The notes beneath the pieces were generated by a model. It was not told the origin of the DNA. It worked only from the letters and a program-made list of their open reading frames with translations, and ran no database searches. A stretch of DNA of 20,240 nucleotides from Chara braunii. Lineage: Eukaryota; Streptophyta; Charophyceae; Charales; Characeae. The translations under genes and the position numbers were made by a program. Positions 7,562-17,955 of the stretch are shown here, one piece after another. The stretch lies in contig BFEA01000112.1 in assembly GCA_003427395.1 (NCBI GenBank), positions 1,302,874 to 1,323,113 on the forward strand, in the 5' to 3' direction. How positions within the stretch are numbered: the first letter of the stretch is position 1; each line of letters begins with the position of its first letter.

Positions 7562-8540
7562 TTATGAAAATTATAAACGAACCTCGTGATTTTTAGGTCG
7601 TATTAGCAGGTAACCAAGTGGGGCGGCTTTCAGTTCGTTTATGATTTTGAGGTTACATTGACTGGTTGTTAGAGTGGGGGGGTTTACCAGTTCCGGTTTG
7701 TTCATGATTTTCAAGATGCATAAAAAAATGAATGACGAACTTTCTTTCATATTATTCATGGTCAGGTTTATTCATAATTTTCAAGTTGCATTGATAAGCG
7801 ATCGGGTAGTGCTTTAAGACCATTATGAAAATCATGAACGAATTTTAAGTTTTGAAGACCATAAATGGTATCAAAGCACGCCTTTCTGCCACCTGCCATT
7901 GCAACATAAACATTGTGAATGAACTTGAAGTGGTGAAGATCATTGATGATGTGAAAACATCTCACTCCGCCACCTGTCAGTGTAACCTAAAAATCATGAA
8001 GGAATCTCGCGTAGTGAAGACCATGACTGATGAGGAAGCACACCCCTCGGATACCTGATGGAGACTATAAACAAGTTCAAAATAATCATTTTCACCACTC
8101 GCGAATGCAACTTGAAAATCATGAACAGATCTAAACTGGTGAATAAAAAAAAAAAAAACATATTTTTATGCATCATAAAAATCATGAATGAACCTCGAGT
8201 GGTGAATACCATGAATAATATGAAAACTCTCACTTTCAGCCACCTACCAATGCAAATGAACATTATAAACGAACCTGAATTGGTGAAGACCATAAATGAT
8301 ATGTAAGCACCCCGCCCCCTCTTCACCATCTGTCAATGCAACTTAAAAAGTATGAATGAACATGTAGTGGCAAAAATCATAAATGGTCTTAAAGCAATCA
8401 CATCAACCACCTTTGATGCATCGTGAAGATAATAAACGAACTTGACAGGATAAAGGTCATAAATGGTATGAAGCAAAACCCTCTCGTGCTTAATACACGC
8501 CTTTACAACTATGAAAAAAATTAAAGTGGTGAAATCTCGA
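7562..8540. repeat. Diverged satellite array, period about 81 bp, with an inversion
   Basis: A unit containing ATGAACGAAC, GTGGTGAAGACCAT, a purine-rich spacer, CCACCTG and CAATGCAACTTG recurs. In the direct sense, the ATGAACGAAC-like anchor lies near 7834, 7915, 7996, 8067, 8121, 8184, 8265, 8352, 8432 and 8511. Full-length spacings are 79-87 bp, often 81, and some units are shortened. From about 7600 to 7800 the units are inverted (anchors near 7633, 7696 and 7766 as complement). Because 81 is divisible by three, peptide frames with a 27-residue period stay open through several units (for example 7852-8058 plus). Nothing suggests expression. Confidence 0.85.
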
Positions 8541-8649
8541 ATAACGATAACATTCACTTGATTATCCAATTGAGTGCAATGATAATAAAAATGTTCATCA
8601 TGAAAAATTTGCAGCTCTTCAAAGATATCACGAATATTGCGAGTCAAAG

Positions 8650-9600
8650 TATAAAAAGTATGGTATTACAGAGGTAGAATGTACGTATTATATATATATG
8701 ATAAAAAAAACACATGTTTTTAATTTTTTCTTGTAAAACGACCCCTCTAAATGTAGACTTTGGACACTTTATGGTAATAGTCAGATATTTAACAGAATTG
8801 TCTGATTTCATTATTTTTCAATGTTGTACTTATCAAACTTCGTCCTTTTTTTTTTCTTTTCTAAAAAGATTCGAATCAGTCATCAGGCCATAAGTGTCAT
8901 ATGCTATCATTTAGGATGCAATACCCCATAGTTTCCCAACGCTCTAGGGGTCGTTAGAGTGTCGCATATCATCTTGTTGAGGCAACCTTGATCTTCATCA
9001 GTATCTGTTTTTTATAGTAATGTCTTTGCTAGTGTTATAATATATATTTGTAGGCCTAATCCACAAGTAAGTGATCAATTAAAAACTTTCGAGAAAAGAT
9101 CCGGGGAGGAGATTACCAGTCGAAGACGGATGGGGCGCTATACCTTATTTTCATATGTAGCCGAAGTTGAGTAATAGCGTCACTTCTTCGGGGTTGTTTA
9201 TGAGGATTCTTGTTTTTTTTTTTTTTTTTTCGTAATGTGAATAAAAGTTTGAGGATTGGTAAAAAGTTTGGTTGTGTCTGTTAGTGTCCTCCTTCAGCAA
9301 TTGCAAGCCTAAGATTATAATTTGTCCAAGGATTATCGGAGCATAAAATATGATCGAACCAGCTAAATCGAATACTTTTACAAAAAAAACAAATGTTGAA
9401 TCAAATGCTTCATAACCTACACATTTTGTAGCAAGACGAGTCTCCGTTCTGCTGCTATTGATGTTGCAGGCTGCTTGGCAAAAACGTGGACTTAAAAACA
9501 GGTGTTCAAGGTTCAAAACATTTGATAATATTTTACTGTCAATAACAGATATCTTTAATATCAAATGAAAATTCATACTACTGTATAACGTAGAGATGTC
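8650..9600. other. AT-rich stretch, no recognised gene
   Basis: A minus-strand frame of about 162 codons (9639 down to 9151) is the longest open frame here. It contains a hydrophobic segment (SIIFYAPIILGQIIILGLQL) and then a Lys run coded by a poly(T) tract. I recognise no domain or family. The frame has no start-context or splice evidence, and the base composition equals its surroundings, so I treat it as chance. A (TA)n run lies at about 8690-8700. Nothing else is seen. Confidence 0.5.
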
Positions 9601-9615
9601 TCTATAACTCTGAAG

Positions 9616-9712
9616 GAAACTCTCACTATTACATAACATAATGGATCATAAAAAAAGAACTCTCAAAGAAACTCTCACTATTACATAACGTAACGGATCA
9701 TCGAAAGAGTAT
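9616..9712 (+). repeat. Two-copy tandem repeat, period 52 bp
   Basis: GAAACTCTCACTATTACATA at 9616 is repeated at 9668. Each copy continues with AAC(A/G)TAA(T/C)GGATCAT and a purine-rich end. Only a few substitutions separate the copies, which points to a recent local duplication. Confidence 0.85.
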
Positions 9713-9716
9713 AATA

Positions 9717-9866
9717 TCAACAATTTCATATTTGTGGTTCAACGTTTTTCATGCATACGTTTTAGACGAAACAAAGGCTTTGAGTGAGGTCAATAATTTC
9801 ACATTTGTGATTCAACCTTCTTCATCCAGACGTTGTAGGGGCAACAGGGGTTTTGGGTGAGGTCCG
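9717..9866 (+). repeat. Two-copy tandem repeat, period about 75 bp
   Basis: The first copy (about 9717-9791) and second copy (about 9792-9866) share AATTTCA(T/C)ATTTGTG, TTCAAC, TTCATGCATACGTT versus TTCATCCAGACGTT, and TGAGTGAGGTC versus TGGGTGAGGTC. The array directly follows the 52-bp tandem repeat, so this spot has duplicated twice. Confidence 0.75.
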
Positions 9867-12170
9867 TCGATCAACCTAATCTAATCTTAAGCATGTTGTG
9901 TCTTGATCTAGCATCAAGGATTAAAGTACAGTCTTCACTATTTCATCTGGACTCCTTCTACATATAAGTTCAGATTGAGAAAATAAGAGTAAATGGTGGA
10001 AGAGATCATACACCTCGTCGAAGTGCAGGTGAGGAAACAAAAAAAATTCCGATGGGAAATAAATGCATTTTTTAAAAAAGATGTTGATCGGTACATAGTA
10101 CAACCTTTTTTTTTTTTGAAGAAAGAAAGCAGAAGAGGAATTTTTACCCCACTTTGAGGCTACAAAATAAAATTTGGCATATAGATTCTGCAATCTCGAC
10201 TAAAGAAGTTACCATTGACCCTGATGATTAATAAGGCAATTGCCCATCAATTACATCTCAGCATCATGTGGCTGCAACCTATTATGGTTAAAGCAATTGT
10301 TGTCCGAATCTCTAAAAAGGATGTGGAGATCCCAACATATGTTCATGGTGCAATTGGGGTTGGGATGATATAATTCATATATGAAGATCCCCAAGACAGA
10401 CGAGCAATTGTTTTGTGTCCATTGGTGAATGGACTCTTGATATGATGAAAAATGTTGACAATGGATCACGAAAAGGAATATAGAGTCGCCAAACTCCTAG
10501 ATGTTCGTAGAACTGTTACCATTTGGTCTATAAGTTATATGTTTGAATAAGGCTATATGCTCTATATTGTAGAGGAGTGCTTATGAAGGTAATATGACAT
10601 GCTGGGAATGCAAGAGTCTTTAGAGAGGTGGAAACTTCATTTATGCAAAATACACAACGTGTTAAGAAAATACCAGGCTTGCTATCATAGCAGATTGACA
10701 TAGGAATAGTCTTATTTAGTTCTTGAAGGCGTGAGTGAGATGTCATTATATTTCAAGAAGGACGAGCAATTAGTTATATCTGACTGTCATATAGTAATGA
10801 CTAAAGATTTTAAAGTTGAATTCATCCTCAAGCCGCATTAAGTATAATTGATAGACGTTGAGATGTGTGTTTGTATTTCCGAATAATTATTTCAAGCTAT
10901 TATGTATTGAACAATGTTTGCCCCACACCATCATTAACCGCTTTTAGCTATGTCTATCAACACCGAGTTTTCATTTTTTATTATCCCCTCAACTATGATG
11001 TCACATAAAAGTTTTACCGTACTTCTGGATAATTTTTAGGAAAGTTGTTTTTATGAGATAAATGACACCCTGAAAGCGGTTTCCAACAACCTAAACAAGG
11101 TAATGGCGCCAACCTATTATAAGTTTAATTGCAAGATTCCCGACCTTGAACCATTATTCTGAGTAATAAAGTTATAAAATTAGAGAAAAAATACGACTCG
11201 GATTTAAAAAAAAAAAATATTTAGGATTTGGGGGGGGGAAATAAAATATTTGATTACAAGAAAAACTTTCGGAAATTGGGTCATACAGAACCAATGCTAA
11301 AGTTGATTTGTGTTAACCTAATCTTAGCTGTAATCTAATAAAGTAGGTTTATAAATCATTATGCACATGTTGTATCCGTATGGTGAAGTTGTGTAACGAG
11401 CATCACATACTTGCCTTCACATGTTATGCAAATCTTTGTCATGCGTCATAAATTATTTGAGAGTTATAGTGAACGTGCTCAAGCATAGCTCTTTAGTGAG
11501 TTAGGGTGTGTCTTGTACTCATCTGTTAGGTCATTGTGACATCCTACATCCCATCTATTAAACTATATCAAACTTAATCAAGACATCTTGTATACCTATT
11601 GAGATATGGAAGGAACATTGTTAGGCTACGATAGTGACACTACTGAATGTAGTCGAAGAACAGGCAACAATTGTAGGAACGCATCAGTAGTTGAACGACA
11701 CCTAACTCAAGGTTCTGTACAAATGCACTACAACATTTACAACATTTATAGTTTCAATTTTTAGTCTGTTATTAACAAACTAATTAAAAAAAATTGTGTA
11801 CACAACTTTAAAAACATTAAGTTCATCGTTGGCATCTATAAAATACGGGGCTGATTCGTACTTTGCACTAAGGTGCGCTCTAGTGCAGATTCTTTCAATT
11901 TTTGTTATGTATAAAGTATAAAAAGTGTGTGAATTTTTATCCTTAATAATTGCTAATATATATGGGCGAGATTCATTGACTCCCTTGTGGCTCGTGCACG
12001 CCGTCAAAGCAGAAACCATTACAAGGGTATCTGCTCAAGTTTTTCAATATCGGGTGTTGTCCGATTGTCTGAAAGATTTTGTTTTGATGATTTGACCTAA
12101 TGAGATTGGAATACTTGCCAAAGTTTATTCAGACAAGACATACGACTGATAGGCTAAAACGTTTTTTTTA
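9867..12170. other. AT-rich stretch, no recognised feature
   Basis: Only short open frames (up to about 90 codons) without recognisable motifs are present, together with homopolymer runs such as T(11) near 10107, A(10) near 11208 and G(9) near 11230. I see no tRNA, transposon terminus or exon that can be supported. Confidence 0.5.
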
Positions 12171-12179
12171 CCTAAGCCC

Positions 12180-12260
12180 GAGCGTCTGCGGCACGTGAGA
12201 GCAGCGGTGAGGGGCGGCGGTATAACCGGTCGCCTTCCGCATTTGACGAGACCACAGGGA
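12180..12260 (+). other. Local GC-rich patch in AT-rich DNA
   Basis: A patch of about 80 bases rich in GCG, CGG and GGCGGCGG stands out from the AT-rich flanks, ending near CGCATTTGACGAG. CpG is frequent here, unlike in the surrounding DNA. It may be part of an inserted repeat together with 12300-12400, where ACGGTCCCGTTAAGTTCACG occurs. No family is recognised. Confidence 0.35.
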
Positions 12261-12454
12261 TGTACAACCATTTGAATACTAAATTTGGAATTATCCTACC
12301 TAAAATGGGGATGCGGGGCTACTAAGACCCGCAATACAGAGCCTTAAAGCTAAAAGGAACGGTCCCGTTAAGTTCACGGTCTCGACATAGGAAGGTTGGA
12401 CAACTTAATTTTATTTTCTCTAATAGGTATTGGACAATGTGTTGGTGAGGTTTT

Positions 12455-12530
12455 CATACTGCGCCGAGGGTCTGAGGGTCAGACGCTCTGCCTTAAAGGG
12501 TTGGACACACGTTCAAACTGTGAGCGGGCG
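12455..12530 (+). repeat. Possible tRNA-like or SINE remnant
   Basis: A box A-like GCGCCGAGGGTCTGAGG (12461-12477) and a box B-like GTTCAAACT (12511-12519) lie 50 bases apart. ACACG-TTCAAAC-TGTGA around box B forms most of a T-arm (stem pairs C-G, A-T, C-G and one wobble). The anticodon arm does not fold well, so this is not a working tRNA. It may be an old tRNA-derived SINE of a different family from the three better copies. Confidence 0.3.
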
Positions 12531-12659
12531 ACGACTCCATGAAAACAAAACCGGTGGGAGCCGATACGCTCGACAACGAATCTTGGCGCGTTTGATTTTG
12601 AATAATGCAGTAGTACTCTTACAACAAAAATTTACGACACTTCCTTTTATTTCTTAAAT

Positions 12660-14560
12660 GCGATGGTAGTGGTTCCATAGTGTTTTATCTCAAATCGTTT
12701 ATAAATGATTTTATTTCATTATGGTTTTTATTAACCTTACTTTAGCAATGCCTTACTATCCTGTTAGATTTTCGAACATGAGAATATTTTTTGTTTTTAA
12801 TATCATAACTTTAGCTTGCCTTTGGTAGTTCTCGAGAAGAAAACTGTTAAGTGGAAGCAGTAATCGAGTTTATGAAATGATATAAGATTTAAAAAGACAA
12901 GTACGAAGGACGATTGATTGAGGGCAAAATACCACAAAGTGTAATATTGATAGTGATGCTTCATGTCTGGATATCTCGTACTTTGTTTTTATTTACCCGA
13001 CTTTATCCTCAAGGCATAGTGTCCTCTCCCCCCCCCCCCCTTCCCNCACAAAAAGTGTGATTTCTCCAACTTGAATCTATTAAAGAACGTGTGAAATTTA
13101 ATTTCATGATTTTTTTCGATCAAACAAGGCACAACTCCGAAAGTTTAAGTCCTCCAATAGATGAAATAATACTTACAAACGAGCTAACATACGTTGTTGT
13201 TCTACAAAGAAAGTGAAAACCCTTCGGGATGACTGACTAATTACAGTGTGAATCTCAATTACCTCAAACTGTGATACAATTCGTTTTCTATGGCATGTCC
13301 CATGTTTTGTCTTTTAGATGATGCTCATATTGTTTCTTTTTTCGGTAGGGATTGTTTTGATGTATTGTCTAGTTGTGATCCTAGCATGATTTTGGTTGCA
13401 TTGGGGGATTAAGTCAAACTAATACTTCAATTATTTGTGTTTTTAAATTTGCAAAACTGGTTATTACTAAAACTCGGAACATAGGATATTTTTCGTGTAG
13501 ATTAGGACGAAACCCATGAACTTATAACCATCAACAATGAACTACCATGAGCATTAAGAGTGTAACAAGTGTGAGAATGTTATTCATTAAGTAGCAAGTA
13601 AGAAAAAGTAAAGAACAAACTTGAGTTGTACCCATTGTGATCGCTACACCCACGAAGATCTAGAGGTACGAGGTGGAAAACCAATTGTGGCATCTCAGAA
13701 TGTAATAACAATTTTTAAATATTTTTTAATGATTTTTTAAATGTTGCAAAACAATACTTTATAGCTCTCGTAAAAGTAATTACAATTAAAGTTTTTGGTA
13801 CGTATTCAGATAATGGAGAACAACTTGCTAATATGAAAACACATGTGGTTACTATTTTATTCTGTCAACAGAGTTATAAGCTCCGGTCGACACTTTCATA
13901 AATCTGGTTATAGATGACCGCACTTTCTGCTATTCATTTGTAATTCTCTTCCTTTAGACTGATTTTCCCTCCTGTGGCGGCTTTGTCGAACCTTGTTATA
14001 TTCATTATTAGTTATTTTTAATAAAATGGTTGAGTTCATTAAGGCCAATATTTGATAGTATGGGACTAAGGCTTGAGGATTTAGCAATACCTTAGCACAT
14101 GGGTCATTTTACTCTAATGCGCTATCCATTCAATTTATTATTGTGGATAAAAATTATTGTATCAAAATTTTAATATTTGAGAATGTTTTGGTTCAATTCG
14201 ACTCCCTAAGGCTACTGAATTTCATTATGGTAAATGTGCTATATAGCCTATATAGCCTATATTCCTTTTTCCTTTTTATTACCCCAACATCACACTCCTC
14301 CCCTATTTATTATTGGGGATAAAAACATGATTGTTGTTCATCGACAAACAAAGTGGTAACCATGAAAACGTAAATAAACGAACATTAATTCGTATCAAGT
14401 ACGAGATGCTAAAGGTTATGAGTAACATTTTGAGATGCAATAGAGTGGGCAACAATACTTTTGGGATGATGCCTCCCTCCAACTAGGAGACGCACTGCGA
14501 ACCCAGTTACTTCGAGCGAAAACCGATTTGTTCCTTTGTCGAATGTCAAGTCGGCTCTTG
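12660..14560. other. AT-rich stretch, no recognised feature
   Basis: No gene or element end is recognised. A run of C (13028-13040) is followed by an undetermined base at 13046, so the sequence is uncertain there. Small local repeats include ATATAGCCT repeated near 14240-14265 and TTATTATTGGGGATAAAAA-like stretches near 14140 and 14310. Confidence 0.5.
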
Positions 14561-14579
14561 CTCAAGGGTGTCGTGCTGC

Positions 14580-15190
14580 AATGTTGTGCCTACGTTCATT
14601 TACAGCGGTAATGCTCAAATTCCATTGTTAGCCTATCCCCAAAGGAAACACTGTATTAACAACTTTTACCCCTACCCCCAGTCCCTACCGAACCCACTTG
14701 ACCCACCATATTATAAGTTCCCTTCCCATTTCCAATACCAATCCATCCATATTGATGACAAAATATTTTTCGTTTTCGCTCAATTTTATTATACCCTTCT
14801 AACCACTTAACTAATTATACATCCTTGTTTATACAAGATTTTGGGTCCCAAAAACCTTTATCATCTACAACCTCGTTCATACGTGTTGCGCTTATTATGG
14901 GGCAAAATAACTCCTGATTATCCTTGTTGTCTAAATATTATATATATATACCTACTCAATTCTTTGTATACTTTTCCCCACCTCTTGTTACTGCCTTCTT
15001 TATTTTTTATTAATTCTAATTGTTTTATCAGTAAAAACTAATCATTAGACACTGCCTACTAACTATCCTAACCTCTATTATATTAGTCACCCTACAACCA
15101 TACGACTAAATATTATACACTATTTATCACTCAACAGATTCAACACCCCACTAGTCTGCAAACTCTTCCAGCCATACATCTGGAGGAGTG
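14580..15190 (+). other. Strongly G-poor, C/T/A-rich stretch
   Basis: On the plus strand G is rare while C is common. In 14941-15180 I count about 13 G against about 64 C. The bias continues leftwards to about 14600. Two short plus-strand frames (14568-14810 and 14841-15041) lie here, but their peptides simply reflect the composition (Pro, Tyr, Leu, Ile) and show no family motif. Cause unknown; see findings. The following stretch 15190-15757 shows nothing recognisable. Confidence 0.6.
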
Positions 15191-15757
15191 CACCATTGTT
15201 GTGCAACATGAAATTAAGAGTTTAGTCATCGACAACCTACCTAAAGTTGCTAACCTAGATAGCTTGTCGTTCCGCCTTAGCGACTCTCGTGAACTGTCTT
15301 GCTAACTCATCGTTGTTCCCTTTGGTGTCCCTTTTGTAAAAAAACTCTCATTCATCGGTTTTAGTTCAGTAGTCTAACCTCCACTCCAATTTCTAGTAAG
15401 AACCAGAAATGGTTGGGAAAACCAAAAGTTTTGCATACCTCATTCACTTCAAACCAAGATCTACTACACAACAATCATGAAAGCTTCAAGAACTAGAAGA
15501 GGTATCATGTAATATTTCTTGCAATTCGAATATTAAACCAACACTAGCTATGAAGAATTTTGGGCCAGTGGATTGACTTTTTGTTTGCAGAAGTCATTAT
15601 GTTTTCAATTTTATGCTTGGAGGTCAGCAACTGAAGGCATTTAACTATAGGCTCGAAAACTTGCTTCAAAAGCAACAAAATCACCTCAAAGGTGGTCCCA
15701 GTAAGACTACGATTTCCCGATAATTTTTAATAGGCACATAATTCAAACACAAATAAA

Positions 15758-15765
15758 GTGAAGAG
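15758..15765. repeat. Target site duplication (left) of hAT MITE
   Basis: GTGAAGAG directly precedes the element and is repeated exactly at 16123-16130. Eight base pairs is the duplication length made by hAT transposases. Confidence 0.9.
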
Positions 15766-16122
15766 TTGTGTAGCATCGCGCTCGGGCTCGGTGACCGAAC
15801 TCGAACGCTCGGTACCGAGCTCGAACGTGGCCCAAAATAAACCGAGCCCGAACATTTTTATTTTTTTTAATTTTTTATTTATTTATATATATATATAGGG
15901 GTTGGGGGCCCCTGGGGGGCATCACTCATCACTCTTAAACATACATACACACACACACCATACACACGCACCCCCAGACACCCCATAGACACCCCACACA
16001 CACCCCACACACCACATACACATGAGGATGCGCTCGGCAACCCCCTAATTTACGCTCGACCGAGCAATCGAACACGTTCGGCTGCTCGATGGGGCGCCGA
16101 ACATGTTCGGTGTGCTACACAA
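15766..16122. mobile_element. hAT-type MITE with perfect 8-bp target duplication
   Basis: The element is 357 bp long. It begins TTGTGTAGCA and ends TGCTACACAA, a perfect 10-bp terminal inverted repeat, and is flanked by GTGAAGAG on both sides. Subterminal regions are packed with GCTCG/CGAGC and TTCGG/CCGAA motifs in both orientations, the usual binding-site-like organisation of plant hAT elements. The centre has an AT-rich run (TATATATATATA near 15884), then a GGGGGCCCC stretch and an AC/C-rich stretch with CACACACACAC. There is no transposase, so it would be moved by another hAT. The intact ends and identical duplication suggest a fairly young insertion. Confidence 0.93.
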
Positions 16123-16130
16123 GTGAAGAG
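16123..16130. repeat. Target site duplication (right) of hAT MITE
   Basis: This is an exact second copy of GTGAAGAG from 15758-15765, directly adjoining the right terminal inverted repeat. Confidence 0.9.
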
Positions 16131-17110
16131 TAATCTTTTAATTTGTTTTTTGCGTGAAACTATTGAAGGTTTATACTCTTAACTAATGAGTGTTTTCATT
16201 TAATTATCAATGGCAGAACACTGTTGGGGTTGCTTTACAAAAAAATAAATTTCAAAACCGTTCCATTGCTAAGATGAAAAAACATTTGCGTTTGGCTTGC
16301 CAGAGTTCGAAAATTTGATCATATAAGTCTTGATTTCGTTCTGGCGTTTGCAACATTAATTCTCTTTAGTCTCTTCGCCTCGGTTAACCACTTGAGACTC
16401 GATCAATTTTCCGTGCAATGAAGCTTCGACCTTTCTGCCCTACATATGAATTTTTTATTCCGACCGGTAAGTTCAGGCGAGCATATGGCCATGGACTATG
16501 AACAATACTATGCGCTATACCACGATTGACTGTATCAAAAAATTATGCCCTCAAAACCACATTTGAAGGTTGCCAATTTTTCCAAAAACAAAAAAGAAGA
16601 ACATTAGAAATTACGTTTAACTGTGAAAACAATTGGTGTGATAGAACCTTGGATGGTTGGTAGTTTAGTTGTGTCGGATGCCTTCTTCAGGGTGCTTATA
16701 CAACAATGGTAAAGGCAAACCCCTCAAGATATGCTTAAACCACCGATTACTTTTGATCAACACCCAAATAATACATCATCGAGGGAGGAGCATTTTGTAC
16801 GTTCTCCTACGCACGACCCACCTTAATGAAACGGGAAAAACTATATAAGGGAAAAGAAACAAGTATGTTACAGAAGCTGAACCACATCAGCAATGAGATG
16901 TTAAGGTTAACAATCACTTTTTCAACCTTCACTATTCCTTGGGGTAGCTCTAGTAGTGTAAAGGGGATTATAAAGTTGGTTCAATAAGGTAACTCTTATA
17001 TGTTTGTTGGTTTCTAAAAGGTTATACGATTGTTCTTTTTCTGTCCACCTTAGCATTGTAAATTTGTAGGGTGAAAGAAATTGTTTATTAGAAAACACAA
17101 ATTTTGTCAT
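16131..17110. other. AT-rich stretch, no recognised feature
   Basis: Only short open frames with no conserved motif. No element ends or RNA genes are seen between the hAT MITE and SINE copy 2. Confidence 0.5.
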
Positions 17111-17115
17111 GTTAG

Positions 17116-17284
17116 TACCAACAGGTCTAGCTCAGTTGGTGCACCCATGAACTACTGAAATAAAACCACGTGCAAAGTTCGAACTCCACTTGAGATGCGT
17201 AAAATATTCCCCCAAAGTGAATTATCTAGGGTCAGTCAGTTCAAATAATGATATCTCAATGTCGTTGCCCCTTTTATTTTAATT
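17116..17284 (+). mobile_element. tRNA-derived SINE, copy 2
   Basis: Box A TAGCTCAGTTGG at 17128-17139 and box B AGTTCGAACTCC at 17176-17187 are both well kept, 48 bases apart, the spacing expected for a tRNA-derived promoter. Between them is CACCCATGAACT, shared with copies 1 and 3. The body contains GTCAGTTCAAATAATGATATC and ends in CAATGTCGTTGCCCCTTTTA, matching the 3' body of copy 1. There is no clear A-tail; T-rich DNA follows instead. No target duplication found. Confidence 0.82.
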
Positions 17285-17348
17285 GTCCACCGCATGCACG
17301 CGAGGAACACAGCCCTAAGGTAACCAAAGCAATGAGACTATGAGCGCA

Positions 17349-17352
<4 letters not shown>

Positions 17353-17419
<67 letters not shown>
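17353..17419 (+). repeat. (GA)n microsatellite
   Basis: An essentially uninterrupted AG dinucleotide run of about 67 bases. Confidence 0.97.
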
Positions 17420-17423
<4 letters not shown>

Positions 17424-17446
17424 TTTTGTTCCCATTGTTGATATGA

Positions 17447-17521
17447 GTGAGAGAGAGAGAGAGAGAGAGTGAGCGAGAGAAAGAAAGAGAGATAAAGAAA
17501 GGGGGAGGGGAGGGGGGCTAC

Positions 17522-17552
<31 letters not shown>
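17447..17552 (+). repeat. Further (GA)n and purine-rich tracts
   Basis: GA runs at about 17449-17469 and 17523-17552 are separated by a purine-rich stretch with AAAGAAAG and GGGGGAGGGGAGGGGGG. Together with the run ending at 17419 they make a 200-bp purine-rich strand. Confidence 0.95.
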
Positions 17553-17553
<1 letters not shown>

Positions 17554-17635
17554 CTGAATGATAAAATTGAAATATGGGTTAAATTGCGGCCACAATCTAT
17601 TTCACAGTTGGAATAAAATTTTAAAATTTATTTAG

Positions 17636-17955
17636 AAATTTTCCCAGAAAGATCACAACAAAATCTACGAGTACTCCAATTTTCAGGGTTTTTCACGCAT
17701 TCTTCCGAGCTCGAAAACTCGCTGAATTTGGAGTGCTTTTGCAGTTGGCCCACACATGGCTGAGTGGCAAAAATGGAAAATGTGTCGAATCGGCGTGAGG
17801 ATTCTTTCGTGGTCTACATCTTTTTTGAAAATGTTCTGATATTTTTCCTGGAAAGAATACGACCTCATCTATGGATTCCTAAAATTTCAGATTTTTCTGC
17901 GGATTCCTCTGAGCACAAAAAATCGCCAAATTTGCCTCTTGCAAAATGCCTGTTT
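17636..17955 (+). repeat. Two diverged direct repeats about 195 bp apart
   Basis: The stretches at about 17638-17745 and 17838-17950 align over about 105 bases. Shared landmarks are TTTTCC followed by GAAAGA, ATCTA, a TTTCAG before TTTTTC, GC then ATTC, TC then GAGC, AAAA then TCGC, and AATTTG. They are clearly diverged. An open frame on the minus strand (18227 to 17865) overlaps the second repeat and a poly(C) run and is probably not coding. Confidence 0.5.

Noticed and set aside
7862-7876. TGGTATCAAAGC resembling a retrotransposon primer-binding site (initiator Met tRNA)
   Set aside because: It lies inside a satellite unit and no LTR borders it; the resemblance is probably chance.
7560-8540. 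CRISPR-like array
   Set aside because: The units are contiguous and diverged with no unique spacers, partly inverted, and in eukaryotic-type DNA. It is a satellite.
9151-9639. 162-codon minus-strand frame with a hydrophobic segment, possibly a membrane protein
   Set aside because: No recognisable family, composition equal to the surrounding AT-rich DNA, and a Lys run from a poly(T) tract. Not enough to call a gene.
11537-11552. TGTGACATCCTACATC, similar to a common plant LTR start
   Set aside because: No second copy, no primer-binding site and no retrotransposon protein nearby.
13510-13530. AACCCATGAACTTA, similar to part of the SINE family
   Set aside because: Only about 12 bases match; neither box A nor box B is present.
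17757-17795. Perfect-looking box A (TGGCTGAGTGG) as a tRNA or SINE
   Set aside because: The following TGTCGAATCG is a poor box B, only about 25 bases away, and no cloverleaf forms.
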